A stretch of 64,000 nt of DNA from Spraguea lophii (taxonomy: Eukaryota; Microsporidia; Spragueidae), in contig LDOQ01000069.1 of NCBI GenBank assembly GCA_001887945.1, forward strand, positions 39,670 to 103,669, read 5' to 3'. Every line of letters starts with the position of its first letter. The first letter of the stretch is position 1. The notes beneath the pieces were generated by a model. The model did no database searches, had not been told where the DNA came from, and saw only the letters and a list, made by a program, of their open reading frames with translations. Positions 50,240 through 60,393 of the stretch are shown in pieces. The position numbers and the translations under genes are program-made.

Positions 50240-50543
50240 ACATAATGAAAATAGATAATATAATTTAATATAATATCTTTATAATACAGTATATTAATAA
50301 TATCTCTTATAATATTTTAATACGAATAAGAATATTCCTTAGGTTAGGTTAGGTCAATTAATTATAAATTTAATTTAAATTAATAATATTTTCTAGGTTA
50401 TAATCTGTATGTATTAGTTATTTATAGATTAGGTTATTTAAAAACATTTGGCTTCTAAAAATATTGTATAATATCTCTTTTGAATATGATATAATGGTAA
50501 AAATATATTTTTAGGTATTAAAATATTTTTTTAAAAATAAAAT
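50240..50543. repeat. Intergenic with interstitial TTAGG-type repeats
   Basis: Three perfect TTAGG units at 50339-50353, with scattered further TAGGTT strings at about 50393, 50427 and 50510. A complementary CCTAACC run lies on the other side of the next gene (about 51587-51603). Confidence 0.65.
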
Positions 50544-51101
50544 TTATTTATTTTTATCAGAAAAATTCTTCATAGTGTATTTTCTTCTACTCAGCATATG
50601 AATATAGAGAAATAAAAATCCAGGGAAATAAAGAAGTATTAATATTCTGATAAAAACAGAGATAATACCTTTGTGCAACATATCTATTTTGCTTAATAAA
50701 TATATTTCAATAAGAGTACCTAAAGGATAGAGAACTAAAAATAAATTATATCTCAAAGCTTTGAAAATACGTATTCTGAAGAAATAAAATAGGTACCTGA
50801 TAATATCTGAAATAAACCATGACAATAACATTATTAAAAGTTCTTTGGATCTAAAATTATGACAATATGCTACGGCCCATATAATAAAATTTCTAGAAAA
50901 TAGTTGCATGAGCGTTGGAAGAAGTTTAGCTCTAGACATTCCTGCACAAATATTTATTATTTCTATACCGAAGAAAGATTGACATAATGCTGTGTAAAGT
51001 AAATATTTCTTATCGCCCCATAGATAATATAACACTGAAAATACTGTAGCGAAGGAAATAACGATAATAGCCATACTATTATAAACACCTATGTAACCCA
51101 T
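50544..51101 (-). CDS. PHS1: 3-hydroxyacyl-CoA dehydratase (Phs1/HACD)
   Basis: ER enzyme of very-long-chain fatty acid elongation. The 185-residue protein with about six TM helices starts GYIGVYNSM and carries QSFFGIEIIN and the SWFISDIIRYLFYF segment. The catalytic region RYNLFLVLYPLGTLIE contains Tyr125 and Glu132, seven apart as in yeast Phs1 (Tyr149/Glu156). The start is set at 51099-51101 because CCC abuts this ATG. A frame 18 codons longer exists but would move the start away from the conserved N-terminus. The C-terminal basic tail (RRKYTMKN) may be an ER retention signal. Confidence 0.92.
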   Translation of the reverse strand: MGYIGVYNSMAIIVISFATVFSVLYYLWGDKKYLLYTALCQSFFGIEIINICAGMSRAKLLPTLMQLFSRNFIIWAVAYCHNFRSKELLIMLLSWFISDIIRYLFYFFRIRIFKALRYNLFLVLYPLGTLIEIYLLSKIDMLHKGIISVFIRILILLYFPGFLFLYIHMLSRRKYTMKNFSDKNK

Positions 51102-51104
51102 GGG
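51102..51104 (-). promoter_or_regulatory. CCC start-codon motif deciding the Phs1 start
   Basis: ACCCATGGG on the minus strand; the motif touches the ATG and lies within the longer open frame. Confidence 0.55.
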
Positions 51105-51665
51105 TAACAATATTTTTTTTGTATAAATATTTCTTTTAAAACAGAAATAAAACATTTTTGAAGCATAAACAAAATTATTTTTATATTGTAACAGAAATTC
51201 TTTATGAAAATAAAAAATATAATTAGAAATAAAAATATAACTGTATTTTATAAATAAAAATAATATTTTAAAAAATATACTTTCTATCTGATAAACAAAT
51301 GTTTATATAATGTTTCATTGTGGTTAAATAATAATTGTATAATGATACATTATGTTTATAATTTATTACCTTCTTCTATAACATAATTTTATTTTTGTTT
51401 TATTTTCTATAAAACAATTGATGTTATAATTTATTAAATAAATAACATTATTTATTATTTTATTGTTTAATCGTTCTTAGATACTGAAACTATAAATATT
51501 AGTATATATACCTCTATATACTTCTGTATACTGTATTATATCTATATATTATTTATTTTATTTCTATATTTTTATTATTTAATAACCTAACCTATACTAA
51601 CCTTTATCTGTTTAGATTTATTTTTTATTTTGGTTTGTTTTATATAATTTTTTATTCATACCCCA
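51105..51665. other. Divergent intergenic region with telomere-like CCTAA run
   Basis: AT-rich. AACCTAACCTATACTAACC at about 51585-51603 is TTAGG-like on the minus strand. CCCCAATG closes the region as the start context of the next gene. Confidence 0.5.
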
Positions 51666-52340
51666 ATGGAAATATACATAGCAGAAATTCATCCCTCTAT
51701 CACTTATGATGATATTGTGGATTATTTTTCTTATTATGGTAGAATAAAAGACCTGAAATTATTATCAAATTATGGTTTTTTGATTTTTTATAATGATATA
51801 GATGCTGAGAAGGTATTAAGAAAAAAACATTATATCAGAGATCATAATATTTACGTAGAAGAATCTAGAGCATCTAAATCCAATAAAAGAAAAATATCTG
51901 ATAGAGGGTGTGATTATTGTGATAGATGTCCTGTGCATGGTATGAAGCCTAAAGATGATATTGGTAGAAATAATCATATAGAAGATACAAGATTGGTAAT
52001 AAGCAATATTCCAAACGAATGTTCAGAAGAAGAACTTAGAGATTTTATAGAATCTTTATGTTTTAAAGTGAATTTTTTAAGACTTACACAACAAGGAAAT
52101 CATGCAATTGTAGAATTTAGATCTTATGGTGAGAGAGAAGAAGCATTAAGAGAATTTGATAGTTTAGAATATAAAGGAAATATTATTACAACACGTAGAT
52201 ATTTTTTTAAGAAAGACGAATATAGAAATAGGAATGAGAGAGATGGGGATTATAGAAATGAAAATAGAAGTAGGAGATATAGTGATGAAGGTAGAAGAGA
52301 AAAGGATGTAAAAGAAGAAGATATCTATGGAGATATTTAA
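51666..52340 (+). CDS. Two-RRM SR-like RNA-binding protein
   Basis: Probable splicing or mRNA-export factor. The 224-residue protein has RRM1 at about 1-68 (RNP2 IYIAEI, RNP1 region YGFLIFY). A short linker with four cysteines/His follows (CDYCDRCPVHG, about 80-90). RRM2 is at about 107-178 (RNP2 LVISNI, RNP1 region HAIVEFR). The tail is rich in Arg, Glu, Asp and Ser (NRNERDGDYRNENRSRRYS). This is SRSF1/Npl3-like in layout. CCCCAATG precedes the start. It is consistent with the retained U2 snRNA and a few introns. Confidence 0.85.
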   Translation: MEIYIAEIHPSITYDDIVDYFSYYGRIKDLKLLSNYGFLIFYNDIDAEKVLRKKHYIRDHNIYVEESRASKSNKRKISDRGCDYCDRCPVHGMKPKDDIGRNNHIEDTRLVISNIPNECSEEELRDFIESLCFKVNFLRLTQQGNHAIVEFRSYGEREEALREFDSLEYKGNIITTRRYFFKKDEYRNRNERDGDYRNENRSRRYSDEGRREKDVKEEDIYGDI

Positions 52341-52539
52341 TAAATATTTTTAATATAAAAAAATGTTATAAAGTTTTTATTTAATTTTTAATTTTTATTT
52401 TATTTATTTTTTATTTTCGATAATTTATTTTTTAATTGCTCGTTGGACATAGAATTTTACATTTAAAATATTCTATAAAAGTATTTATCTTATTATTAAC
52501 ACAGAAATATAATTTATTATTTTATTATTTTTTAATCCT

Positions 52540-52854
52540 ATGTCTAAAATATTTAAATTTATTTTTCCTCATAAAATAGAAAATATTTCTAATATCATTG
52601 AATATGAAATAACATTTAATAGAAAAGAAAATGTAATAAGTTTTGAATTACCATTCGATATTAAAATAAATGTAAATGATGTGCAAATAAAACAAGAGAA
52701 AAATAATTATTTTTTAAAATTTATAAATATAAACAAGTGTTTAAAGTTTTTAAAAAATCCTGAAATAAATGTTTGTGATGAATTGGAAATAGAAAATGTA
52801 AAAGATTTGGAAGGAAGAATGAATAAAGTTTTAGAAGAAAAATATCAGAAATAA
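52540..52854 (+). CDS. Unknown small beta-rich protein
   Basis: I do not recognise this 104-residue protein. The first 70 residues alternate short strands (IIEYEITFNRKENVISFELP, then FDIKINVNDVQIKQEKNNYF). The last 30 are acidic and helical (DELEIENVKDLEGRMNKVLE). There is no TM segment or cysteine motif. It starts after TTTTTAATCCT. The layout (beta sandwich then helix) is compatible with a small adaptor or CS-like domain, but this is not more than a shape impression. Confidence 0.6.
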   Translation: MSKIFKFIFPHKIENISNIIEYEITFNRKENVISFELPFDIKINVNDVQIKQEKNNYFLKFININKCLKFLKNPEINVCDELEIENVKDLEGRMNKVLEEKYQK

Positions 52855-52890
52855 AAAATCGAATCTATCATTTTCATTTATTAAATATTT

Positions 52891-53889
52891 TTATCGAAAT
52901 AAATATTCTTTTATGTTTGATTGATGTATTTTCCAAATGATTAATTTGCTATCGGATCCTGCAGTAGCAAAATATTTTTCATCGTCCGAAACTGCTAATT
53001 GTGTTACACGTGTACGATGGGATAGGTATACTTTAAGAGGATTTATAGATGGTGCTGCGTATATTCTGGCATCGTTTTTAGAATAACCATGGGTACTTAT
53101 TATTTGGTTGTTTTTAGTCCAGAAAACGTTACACACTTGAGATTTTGAATTTACAGATTTACAGAGTGGTTCACTGGTTAAAAGGTTGGTATCCCAAATA
53201 CAGATATTTTTATCAGCGGTACCTCCACCAGAACACAAAATATTACTTCTGGATTGGGACCATGATAATGCTTTTACAGCAGCTCTGTGATGAGCTATTT
53301 TTCCTAAAGGAGGCGTTACCTTCCTTTTATCAAAAATAAAAATAAAATTATCGTTTCCACCAGAAGCTATTAATTGTTTATCTTTGTTTAATTTCAATCC
53401 GCAAACTTCTTGATGGTGAAAACTGAATGTTTTTTGTTTCATTGATTTTCTTTTATCCAAAAATTTTATGGAGCGATCTCTACTACCGGTCAAAATCGTA
53501 TTACCATCCCATTCTATCACACTTACCCTGGAATTATGAGTAATACTATCTACCACCTTCTTGGTATTTACATTTATAATTTTAAGATCTCCATTCGAAG
53601 AACCAATAGCCAAAAGTTCACCATCATCATTGAATTTTACAGAAGAAATACTACATTTATCAAATATTTCTATTTCTTCACATTCAGAATTATAAAAATT
53701 ATATAAAAAAATACTTCCATCCACCGAATAAGCCAAATGGTTCTTTTTCCAATCCAAAATATTGCTATAAAAATCATCTACCATCTCCTCCGTCTTTATA
53801 ACCCTATACGGCTCTCCAGACCTAATATTAGTGTTATAAACATTCTCAAATAACTTTTGTTTTTCAAAAGAACACACATACCTATCCAT
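52891..53889 (-). CDS. CDC20: Cdc20/Cdh1-type WD40 activator of the anaphase-promoting complex
   Basis: Substrate-recruiting activator of the APC/C ubiquitin ligase. The 332-residue protein begins close to the propeller. DDFYSNILDWKKNHLAYSV (about residues 38-56) is the Cdc20-specific entry. Blades then carry CSGGGTADKNICIWDT, SQVCNVFWTKNNQIISTHGYS and RVTQLAVSDDEKYFATAGSD. The C-terminus ends in FR, comparable to the IR tail that docks on APC/C. The N-terminal region is very short, and I do not see a C box. The start is taken at the ATG 53887-53889; the frame continues upstream only to a TTG. Confidence 0.93.
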   Translation of the reverse strand: MDRYVCSFEKQKLFENVYNTNIRSGEPYRVIKTEEMVDDFYSNILDWKKNHLAYSVDGSIFLYNFYNSECEEIEIFDKCSISSVKFNDDGELLAIGSSNGDLKIINVNTKKVVDSITHNSRVSVIEWDGNTILTGSRDRSIKFLDKRKSMKQKTFSFHHQEVCGLKLNKDKQLIASGGNDNFIFIFDKRKVTPPLGKIAHHRAAVKALSWSQSRSNILCSGGGTADKNICIWDTNLLTSEPLCKSVNSKSQVCNVFWTKNNQIISTHGYSKNDARIYAAPSINPLKVYLSHRTRVTQLAVSDDEKYFATAGSDSKLIIWKIHQSNIKEYLFR

Positions 53890-55713
53890 GATCAGAATAT
53901 TGTGTTGGTATTTATATATCAAAACATCAATGATATATGTTCTTGATATATTGAACTATATCCCAAGTTTGAATCAGAAATACAAAAGAAAGATAAAACA
54001 GAATAAAAAAAAAGATAAATACTAATCAAATATAAAACAAATACAAAGACTAATAGAAATAACAATGAAATAATATTTCATTTACAAATATTTCTAATCA
54101 GCATAGTAAAAGTTGAAAGATCTTTTATTTATAATGAATGATATAGTTATTTTAATTATAATAAATAATTTTAATGATAATTTTTTGTTATAATAAATAA
54201 TTTTGTTTTAATATTTATTTTAGTATTTAATACTTTTGTTTTATTTTATTTTAATATTGATTTTTATTATTATAATTATTTAATATCTCAGTTCTATTAT
54301 TTTATATTTAGTATTTTCATATAAACATTATAAATTAAAATATAGATTATTGATCTTATTTAATATAACAATTAATGATGTTTATTTTAAATGTTAATAA
54401 CGTTCGTTAGAATATTTCAATATATTTATTTTTATAAAAAAATTATCTTTACTTGCGATTAATTATAAAACATAAAGAATTAAATAATTATGAATATGAA
54501 TTATATACGAAGAATAATATTCTATTATAATATTTTTTTAATATTTAAAGTTTTTACGAAGGTTTTATAATACCATCGCTCGAGAGTTAGAGTTTCTTAT
54601 AAAACGTATTATATTTTTATTAAATCGTTGTTACATGAATATGTATTACATTTATTTTACTTATGTTCCAGGATGTTATAGATTTGAAAAACTGAATTTT
54701 TTAATTTCTTAAAAATATAATGAATTTATAACATCTTTTTTGAGATAGTATTGGATGGATTAATATTCAATACGAGTCGTACCGAGATTCAGTCAATAAT
54801 TACTTACATTTAACAATGATGACAAATCTAAATAAAAAGATAAATTAGAATATTAAATATAGACAAGCAGAATCTTCTTTATACTTTATTTGTTTTGTAT
54901 ATTTAAATTGTTTGAAAATATTTATGGGTGAGAATTCAAATTCGACCGTTTATATTTTTAACGGAATTTTTAGTTCTATAAATTTTTATTTAATATTATT
55001 TATGGCAGTGTTTGGTTTCTGAAATTCATTTGTCCCGTGTTTAATAGAAATTATAATAGGTATAATATAATTATTTGTTTTTTACCATATATAATTATAA
55101 TTTTATATATAATACACATTATCCAATTCTATAGGAAATTCAGACGTTCTTGTGATATATTACTGACTGAGAAACTGGGAAATGTAGAGCCCAAAGTTAA
55201 AACCAGTTAAATAATGTTATATTATAATTATACACTATATAAACTCATTATGTGATACATGTATGCATACTCTAAAGTGGATTATAACAATTCTGATGGA
55301 TGGTCTTGTTACAATAAAAGGAATAGCTGTCAATCAAATACTGATTAAGACGTAATATATATATTTTATTGGGTATTGTATGAATATTCGATAAATGAAT
55401 AAATTGAATAAAACAAGGTGGAAAACAAAGTTTTTTTTTATTTTTCAGTAAAAATCCATAATAATTATATTACATTGTTATCATTCAACCAGTTTTATAT
55501 CCAAAAAGATTCAATGTCACGACTTTCAAATGTTTTCAGATCCAACAATAATTTTATACTGGTTCATCTTAGGATTAAATTATAAAATAATACAACTTAT
55601 ATTGAGAAAGGCCTCAGTATTAATTAACAAAAAAAATTCTAAAAAAATTTTATTTATTCTTTTAAGATGTTATTGGTAAATGATAATTGATTTTTATTTT
55701 TTAAACATAATAT
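53890..55713. other. 1.8-kb gene-free region with a decayed SINE
   Basis: No gene seen. A decayed SINE is listed at 54555-55000. The remainder is AT-rich. Confidence 0.5.
54555..55000 (-). mobile_element. Decayed near-full-length SINE
   Basis: Plus-strand segments follow the order of the full-length copy. CGCTCGAGAGTTAG matches CCTCGAGCGACATT; ACTTATGTTCCAGGATGTTA matches CCTTATGCTCCAGAGTGTTA. GGTGAGAATTCAAATTCGAC lies at the expected tRNA-head position (cf. GGATGAGGGATTCGAACCC). It is highly diverged and AT-shifted; the boundaries are approximate. Confidence 0.55.
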
Positions 55714-56283
55714 TCACCTGTCAACTTTATCTCCTGGTAAAAATTCATTCAAAAACTTTTTTAACTTCTCTATTGCCAAAGCTCTATGAGAAATTTTATT
55801 AGATTCCGGATTATCTTTTAATATTCTATCTGTATTTTCAGGAACAAATATACCATCAAAACGATTAAAATCATCTTCTTCTGGTTTTACTAAACTTCCC
55901 TTCACCTGACTGGATAATACCTTATAAACCAACATATCTTTTGTTTTAATTCCCACGCCCAGTGTACATTGTACTGTAGCATCAGTACAATTTTTTTGAC
56001 GTAAAATTTCAAATATTGTTTTAGTTCCTACTTTTAAAAAATATTTTATATATGGACCAGGAAACCCATTAAGAGCTTTAAAAGAAACACTTACATCATC
56101 CACAACATAAATACCATCTTCCTTTGCATTATTCAAAACACTTTTAATTTTTTCCAAAGCTATGGTTTCTTCATCACCTTGGATTTCATCTATTTCAACA
56201 TCTAAAACTTCAAATGGACGATCAAACATTTCTCCAAAATCTGCTATCTTTTTCTGGTTAGTTGAACAGAAAAAAACTTTCAT
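55714..56283 (-). CDS. HAM1: Inosine triphosphate pyrophosphatase (Ham1/ITPA)
   Basis: House-cleaning enzyme that hydrolyses ITP, dITP and XTP to monophosphates. The 189-residue protein has the start FCSTNQKKIADF (family TGNxxK), then EIDEIQGDEETIALEK, YVVDDVSVSFKALNGFPGPYIKYFL and the C-terminal SHRALAIEKLKKFL. These are the Ham1 substrate-binding and metal-site motifs. Length is typical. CCCCACAATG marks the start. Confidence 0.95.
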   Translation of the reverse strand: MKVFFCSTNQKKIADFGEMFDRPFEVLDVEIDEIQGDEETIALEKIKSVLNNAKEDGIYVVDDVSVSFKALNGFPGPYIKYFLKVGTKTIFEILRQKNCTDATVQCTLGVGIKTKDMLVYKVLSSQVKGSLVKPEEDDFNRFDGIFVPENTDRILKDNPESNKISHRALAIEKLKKFLNEFLPGDKVDR

Positions 56284-57139
56284 TGTGGGGTGTGATATAT
56301 ATTTATAAAATTTTTTTTAACCCAAAAAATAAAGGATATTTTTATTACAACATAGATTTACTAATAATAAAAAAATAATACATCAATTATTAACCATTTA
56401 TCAACACAAAACTATATTAGAATATATTGTATTTAATTATTTCTATAATTACTATTCAATTATCACAAGAAAATAATTATCTTTAAAAATAAATAACTAA
56501 ATAAATAATCTTATACATTTTTAAATTCTGAACAATCTGATTTTGATCATAAGAAAAGAATTATTTTTAAAATATTACAATATAAAAATTATGATCAAAG
56601 TTCTCTTAAAGGTTTGAACACAATTATTCAAAGTTTTAATTTCTTAAACCATACAATATCCATATGCAAACTAATAGTTAGATATGTGTATTAAAATCAT
56701 ATTATTTTATATTTTTAAATATTCAGATTTATAATACGATTCTAATATCCTTTTTGATATAATTTTTATCAATCTAATATTCAATATAAGAATTATAACA
56801 AAATCAATTGATCAGTAATTAAATTGAACAATAAAGATAAATTACAAAATAAAAATAACATATAAAATTGAATGCAGTTTGATAAAACATCTTTCTAATT
56901 TAACCACTTTTTTTGAAAATAATTTATGTATGTAGATTTGAATTCATTAATTTTAAAATTATATTCCAGATAATAAAAAAAGATATTACACCAGTTTAAC
57001 ATCAACCAATGATATTATTTTATTATAAAAAGATATAATATTCTCTTTAAATATTCTTCCATTCATATGCTTATAAAATAATAAAAAAATAATTATAATT
57101 TTTATTTTTTTATATAAATTTTTATTTATTTTTTACCCC
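56284..57139 (-). mobile_element. Intergenic with a decayed SINE (about 56590-56975)
   Basis: Plus-strand segments resemble, in order, the body and head of the SINE. GCAAACTAATAGTTAGATAT matches the GTACTAACTGGTTTC...AGATATG segment. A poorly conserved middle follows. ATTTATGTATGTAGATTTGAATTCA lies at the head (cf. TTCTGGATGAGGGATTCGAA). The match is weak. The remainder is AT-rich, ending ACCCC just before the U2 gene. Confidence 0.4.
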
Positions 57140-57276
57140 ATCTCTCAAGCATAGTGCTTTGATCAAGTGTAGTATCTGTTCTTGTCAGTGTGATAACTGA
57201 TAGTCTCTTGAAGAGACAATTAATTTTTGGAATAGAAACTTAAGTTATAGTTTATGATTCGCTTGCGATAATATAT
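57140..57276 (+). ncRNA. U2: U2 spliceosomal snRNA
   Basis: U2 pairs with the intron branch point. GATCAAGTGTAGTATCTGTT (57161-57180) is the invariant 5' region, with the branch-site pairing GTAGTA at 57169-57174. Stem-loop I is AAGCA-TAG-TGCTT (57147-57159). Stem IIa (TCAGT...ACTGA) is at about 57185-57200. Stem IIb GTCTCTTGAAGAGAC is at 57203-57217. The Sm site AATTTTTGG is at 57222-57230. Two short 3' stems (AAACT...AGTTT and TCGCTTGCGA) complete the RNA. The 3' end is estimated; it is shorter than animal U2 (about 188 nt). Confidence 0.93.
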
Positions 57277-57293
57277 TATAATGTATGTTTCAT

Positions 57294-57315
57294 GTGTTGA
57301 TGTTTTCATCAACAC
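57294..57315. terminator. Perfect hairpin downstream of U2
   Basis: GTGTTGATG-TTTT-CATCAACAC, a 9-bp perfect stem about 18 bases after the estimated U2 end. It could be a 3' processing/termination signal or a further U2 stem-loop. Confidence 0.4.
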
Positions 57316-57457
57316 TATAAAATAAATAAATAATTTAATAAAACTTTTTTATATTCTGTTTAATGAATATGTATTTTAAATTCTTAAATAAAATTATTTA
57401 TTCTTTATATTTAATAAAAAAAGAATAAATATTTGTTTATAGCTTTCATAACCCTTT

Positions 57458-59128
57458 ATGTTAAAAGAAAAATCATTGGCTATTTTAGAGAAAATGAAAA
57501 ATAATATAAAAATGAGTTTTGAAGAAGAAGAAATATCAGAAGCTCATATTCTAGGAATAGATGAAAAAATTATTATATTTAATTGTAGAGATAAATTAAG
57601 AATTGAAGAGAGAGTTATGATAAATGGTATTGAATGTATGATATTAGATAATAAAGATAAATATATTGCAAAAAGTTATAAATTGTTAGATAAAAAAGTT
57701 ATGAATAAAAAATTACCATTGTTACAATTAAAAAATTATTTTAAAAGTAAATCAATGGAAAGGATAGAAAAATGTATAAAAGATAAAATTACTTTTCATG
57801 AAAAAATTATTGATTATTTAAATGATAATACAGAAGAGATAGAAGTAGAAGTTGTTCCTGTTTCTAATTGTGGTGATATTTTAAATAGTTCTCAACAATC
57901 AGCAGTTGATTATTTGGATAATTGTTCATCATATAAAATTATGGGTCCACCTGGAACAGGGAAAACCAAAACTGTTGTTGAAATGATAATAAAATTACTT
58001 AGTAATGATAAGAAAATAATTGTATGTGCACCAAGTAATACTGCATCCGATAATATTCTTAAACGATTTATCAATTCTGATTATTATAAAAAAGAAAAAA
58101 CAAAATTTTTTAGATTAGGTTCTCAGATAAAAGGAGAAACATTTTATAATTTAGAAAATATTGTGGAAGAAGATCTAGATTTTTTAACAGACGAAATAAA
58201 AAAAGTAAAAATAAAAAAGAATAAAAAAGGTGAAGAATCGATTTATTCTTTATTGAGAGACAAAAAAAGAAGGAAAAATAAAAAAATGAATGAACTTCAA
58301 GAAAATACAAAATTGGTTTTTAGCACTATATTTAGCCTTAATAAAATTGTTAATAAATATGATTATATTATAATCGATGAATGTTATCAAGCATCAGAAT
58401 TGGATATTATTCTTAGTACAACATTGGCTCATAATTTTATTCTTGTTGGAGATCCTTACCAATTAGGACCAGTAGATGAAAAAAGTTTGGATTATAAAAA
58501 AATGAAAATACCCGAAATAATGTTAAATGAACAATACAGGATGAATGAGTTACTAATAGAATTTTCTAATAATTTCTTTTATCAAAATAAAATAAAAAGT
58601 AAGAAAAAAGAAATATTTAATTTCTACAATTCTCCTCTTCTTCTAATTGACACGCAAGATAGAAATTTTTTTGAATCTGAAATAAACTGTTCATATATTA
58701 ATTTGGAAGAAGGAAATATTATAAAAGATATTCTTAAATGTATAGAAATTAATCATATTGGAGACAATAAATTATCTTTAGGAATTATTACACCATATTC
58801 TGGACAGAATAAACTTTTGAAGGAAATTCTAAAGGATTACAGTTCTAATATTTTTGAAGAAATAAAAATATCAACTGTAGATTCCTTTCAAGGGCAAGAA
58901 AAAGATATAATAGTAGTAACATTAGTAAGAAGTAATTGTTTATCAGAAATAGGATTCTTAAATGAAATTAGAAGAATTAATGTAGCAATAACCAGATGTA
59001 AATTAGGATTGATAATTATAGGAGATAGTAATAATTTCAAGGATAAATTTTATAAACAATTATTTTTATTTGTAAATACAAAAGGAATGGTATTAGATCC
59101 ATCGATGCTCAAGGATTTATTAAATTAG
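57458..59128 (+). CDS. Superfamily 1B helicase, IGHMBP2/UPF1-like
   Basis: 5'-3' RNA/DNA helicase of the UPF1-like group, 556 residues. Walker A is GPPGTGKT at 163-170, followed by KTVVEMI. Motif Ib-type CAPSNTASDNIL comes next, motif II is DECYQASELD (about 307-316), and VGDPYQLGP is motif III. NEQYRM is motif IV, DSFQGQEKDIIVVTLVRSN motif V, and RRINVAITRCKLGLIIIGD motif VI. The short N-terminal barrel without a CH zinc domain favours IGHMBP2/Hcs1 (SMUBP2) over Upf1 itself. The start has ACCCTTTATG. All catalytic motifs look intact. Confidence 0.92.
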   Translation: MLKEKSLAILEKMKNNIKMSFEEEEISEAHILGIDEKIIIFNCRDKLRIEERVMINGIECMILDNKDKYIAKSYKLLDKKVMNKKLPLLQLKNYFKSKSMERIEKCIKDKITFHEKIIDYLNDNTEEIEVEVVPVSNCGDILNSSQQSAVDYLDNCSSYKIMGPPGTGKTKTVVEMIIKLLSNDKKIIVCAPSNTASDNILKRFINSDYYKKEKTKFFRLGSQIKGETFYNLENIVEEDLDFLTDEIKKVKIKKNKKGEESIYSLLRDKKRRKNKKMNELQENTKLVFSTIFSLNKIVNKYDYIIIDECYQASELDIILSTTLAHNFILVGDPYQLGPVDEKSLDYKKMKIPEIMLNEQYRMNELLIEFSNNFFYQNKIKSKKKEIFNFYNSPLLLIDTQDRNFFESEINCSYINLEEGNIIKDILKCIEINHIGDNKLSLGIITPYSGQNKLLKEILKDYSSNIFEEIKISTVDSFQGQEKDIIVVTLVRSNCLSEIGFLNEIRRINVAITRCKLGLIIIGDSNNFKDKFYKQLFLFVNTKGMVLDPSMLKDLLN

Positions 59129-59669
59129 ATGGTGCATAATAATATGTGAGTGGAAGATTTTCTTCTCTTCTAATAGAAAATAAAAAAAATAGACAATAAA
59201 CATTTATTTGATGATAAAATACAAATATTTAATATTTATATGTAAATTACAAATACGTATAAAGATAAAAAGTATATTATATTACCATTTATTAAGTTAG
59301 ATTAACTATTCTCAAATATTTATTTAATTTCTTATTTATTAATATTTAATTTCTTTATTTTTTTATTTATTATATAGAAATTCTCATACATGCTATACAG
59401 TTAAATAATCTTTGTTATATTCCTATCAATTGTTTGAATGAAAAAGGGTATCTAATAAATTCTTATAAGTTGTCGAAGGTTACAGAATAGAAATCATAAA
59501 AGAAAAGTTTTTACTATCAAATCCCATTCTCATTAGAATTAAGAAGAGACGTTGGAAATTATAAGAGATATATTTTTCAATAAACAGAAGAACTTATGTT
59601 CCAATTGCAATTAATGATTTCTTTTTTGTTACAGAGTTATTATAAATAAAAATTTATAAAAAATTAATA

Positions 59670-59925
59670 ATGTATTCCAATTTACTCGTCATATATTCAA
59701 ATGATATTTCTGAATATCTTCTCGATAAATTAAATTCTAATATTTTATTGGCATTACATCTTGAAAATGAAAATTTAGTAGATCAAGAAAACTTGTTTAC
59801 ATAAATTTTATAACAGAACAAATATAATTTTTGGTAATCACAATGTAATAAGGGAATTTTATTATTTACTTAATAAAATAATATCAAATAATATAAAACG
59901 AATATTAAAAGATTATTTTTTTTAA
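59670..59925 (+). pseudogene. Possible broken gene fragment
   Basis: An ATG frame of 44 codons (MYSNLLVIYSNDISEYLLDK...) stops at 59802-59804. About 40 more codons of protein-like sequence follow in another frame (RTNIIFGNHNVIREFYYLLN...). This could be a frameshifted remnant, but no family is recognised and the composition alone is weak evidence. Confidence 0.25.
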
Positions 59926-60393
59926 CCCGATAAAACTTTTATTTATTATAAATTTCCTAACCGGATGCGCCTATCATGGTCTGAGCCCTTTGGCTCCTAA
60001 AGCACGTCCAAACTTGTATTAATTGGTTTCGCTACAGATATGCATTAATCTCATTTACCTTATGCTCCAGAGTGTTAGGATTTTGCGTCTGGTGCACGCC
60101 GTCGCCTTATCTATTTTTAAGGAATTCTCAACCTCTTTATTACATAATAGTGACAGAATCACAAATCAATACAAGATTGGAATTACACCAGTTAAGCATT
60201 ATTTTAATCTAGTGATGGGTTATTGTATAAAGCACAGTTAATGCCATGTTATTGAACTCTCACATTAACAATCTCTCTTCTATCTTTTATTATTATCATT
60301 TTTTGTTTTCGAAAATTCTTCTGGATGAGGGATTCGAACACACCTGGTTTGGGATTTAATTACCACTCCATGTCCACTGTACCAAGCGGAGTC
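59915..60393 (-). mobile_element. Second near-full-length SINE, more diverged
   Basis: Same order and orientation as the copy at 43486-43979 over its whole length. It shares CTTATGCTCCAGAGTGTTAG, GGATTTTGCGT, AGGAATTCTCA and CTGGATGAGGGATTCGAAC. The tRNA head has box B at 60330-60340 and box A at 60374-60384. A T-run (A-tail on the minus strand) lies at 59916-59923. No clear target duplication remains. It has shifted towards AT compared with the 43-kb copy. Confidence 0.85.
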
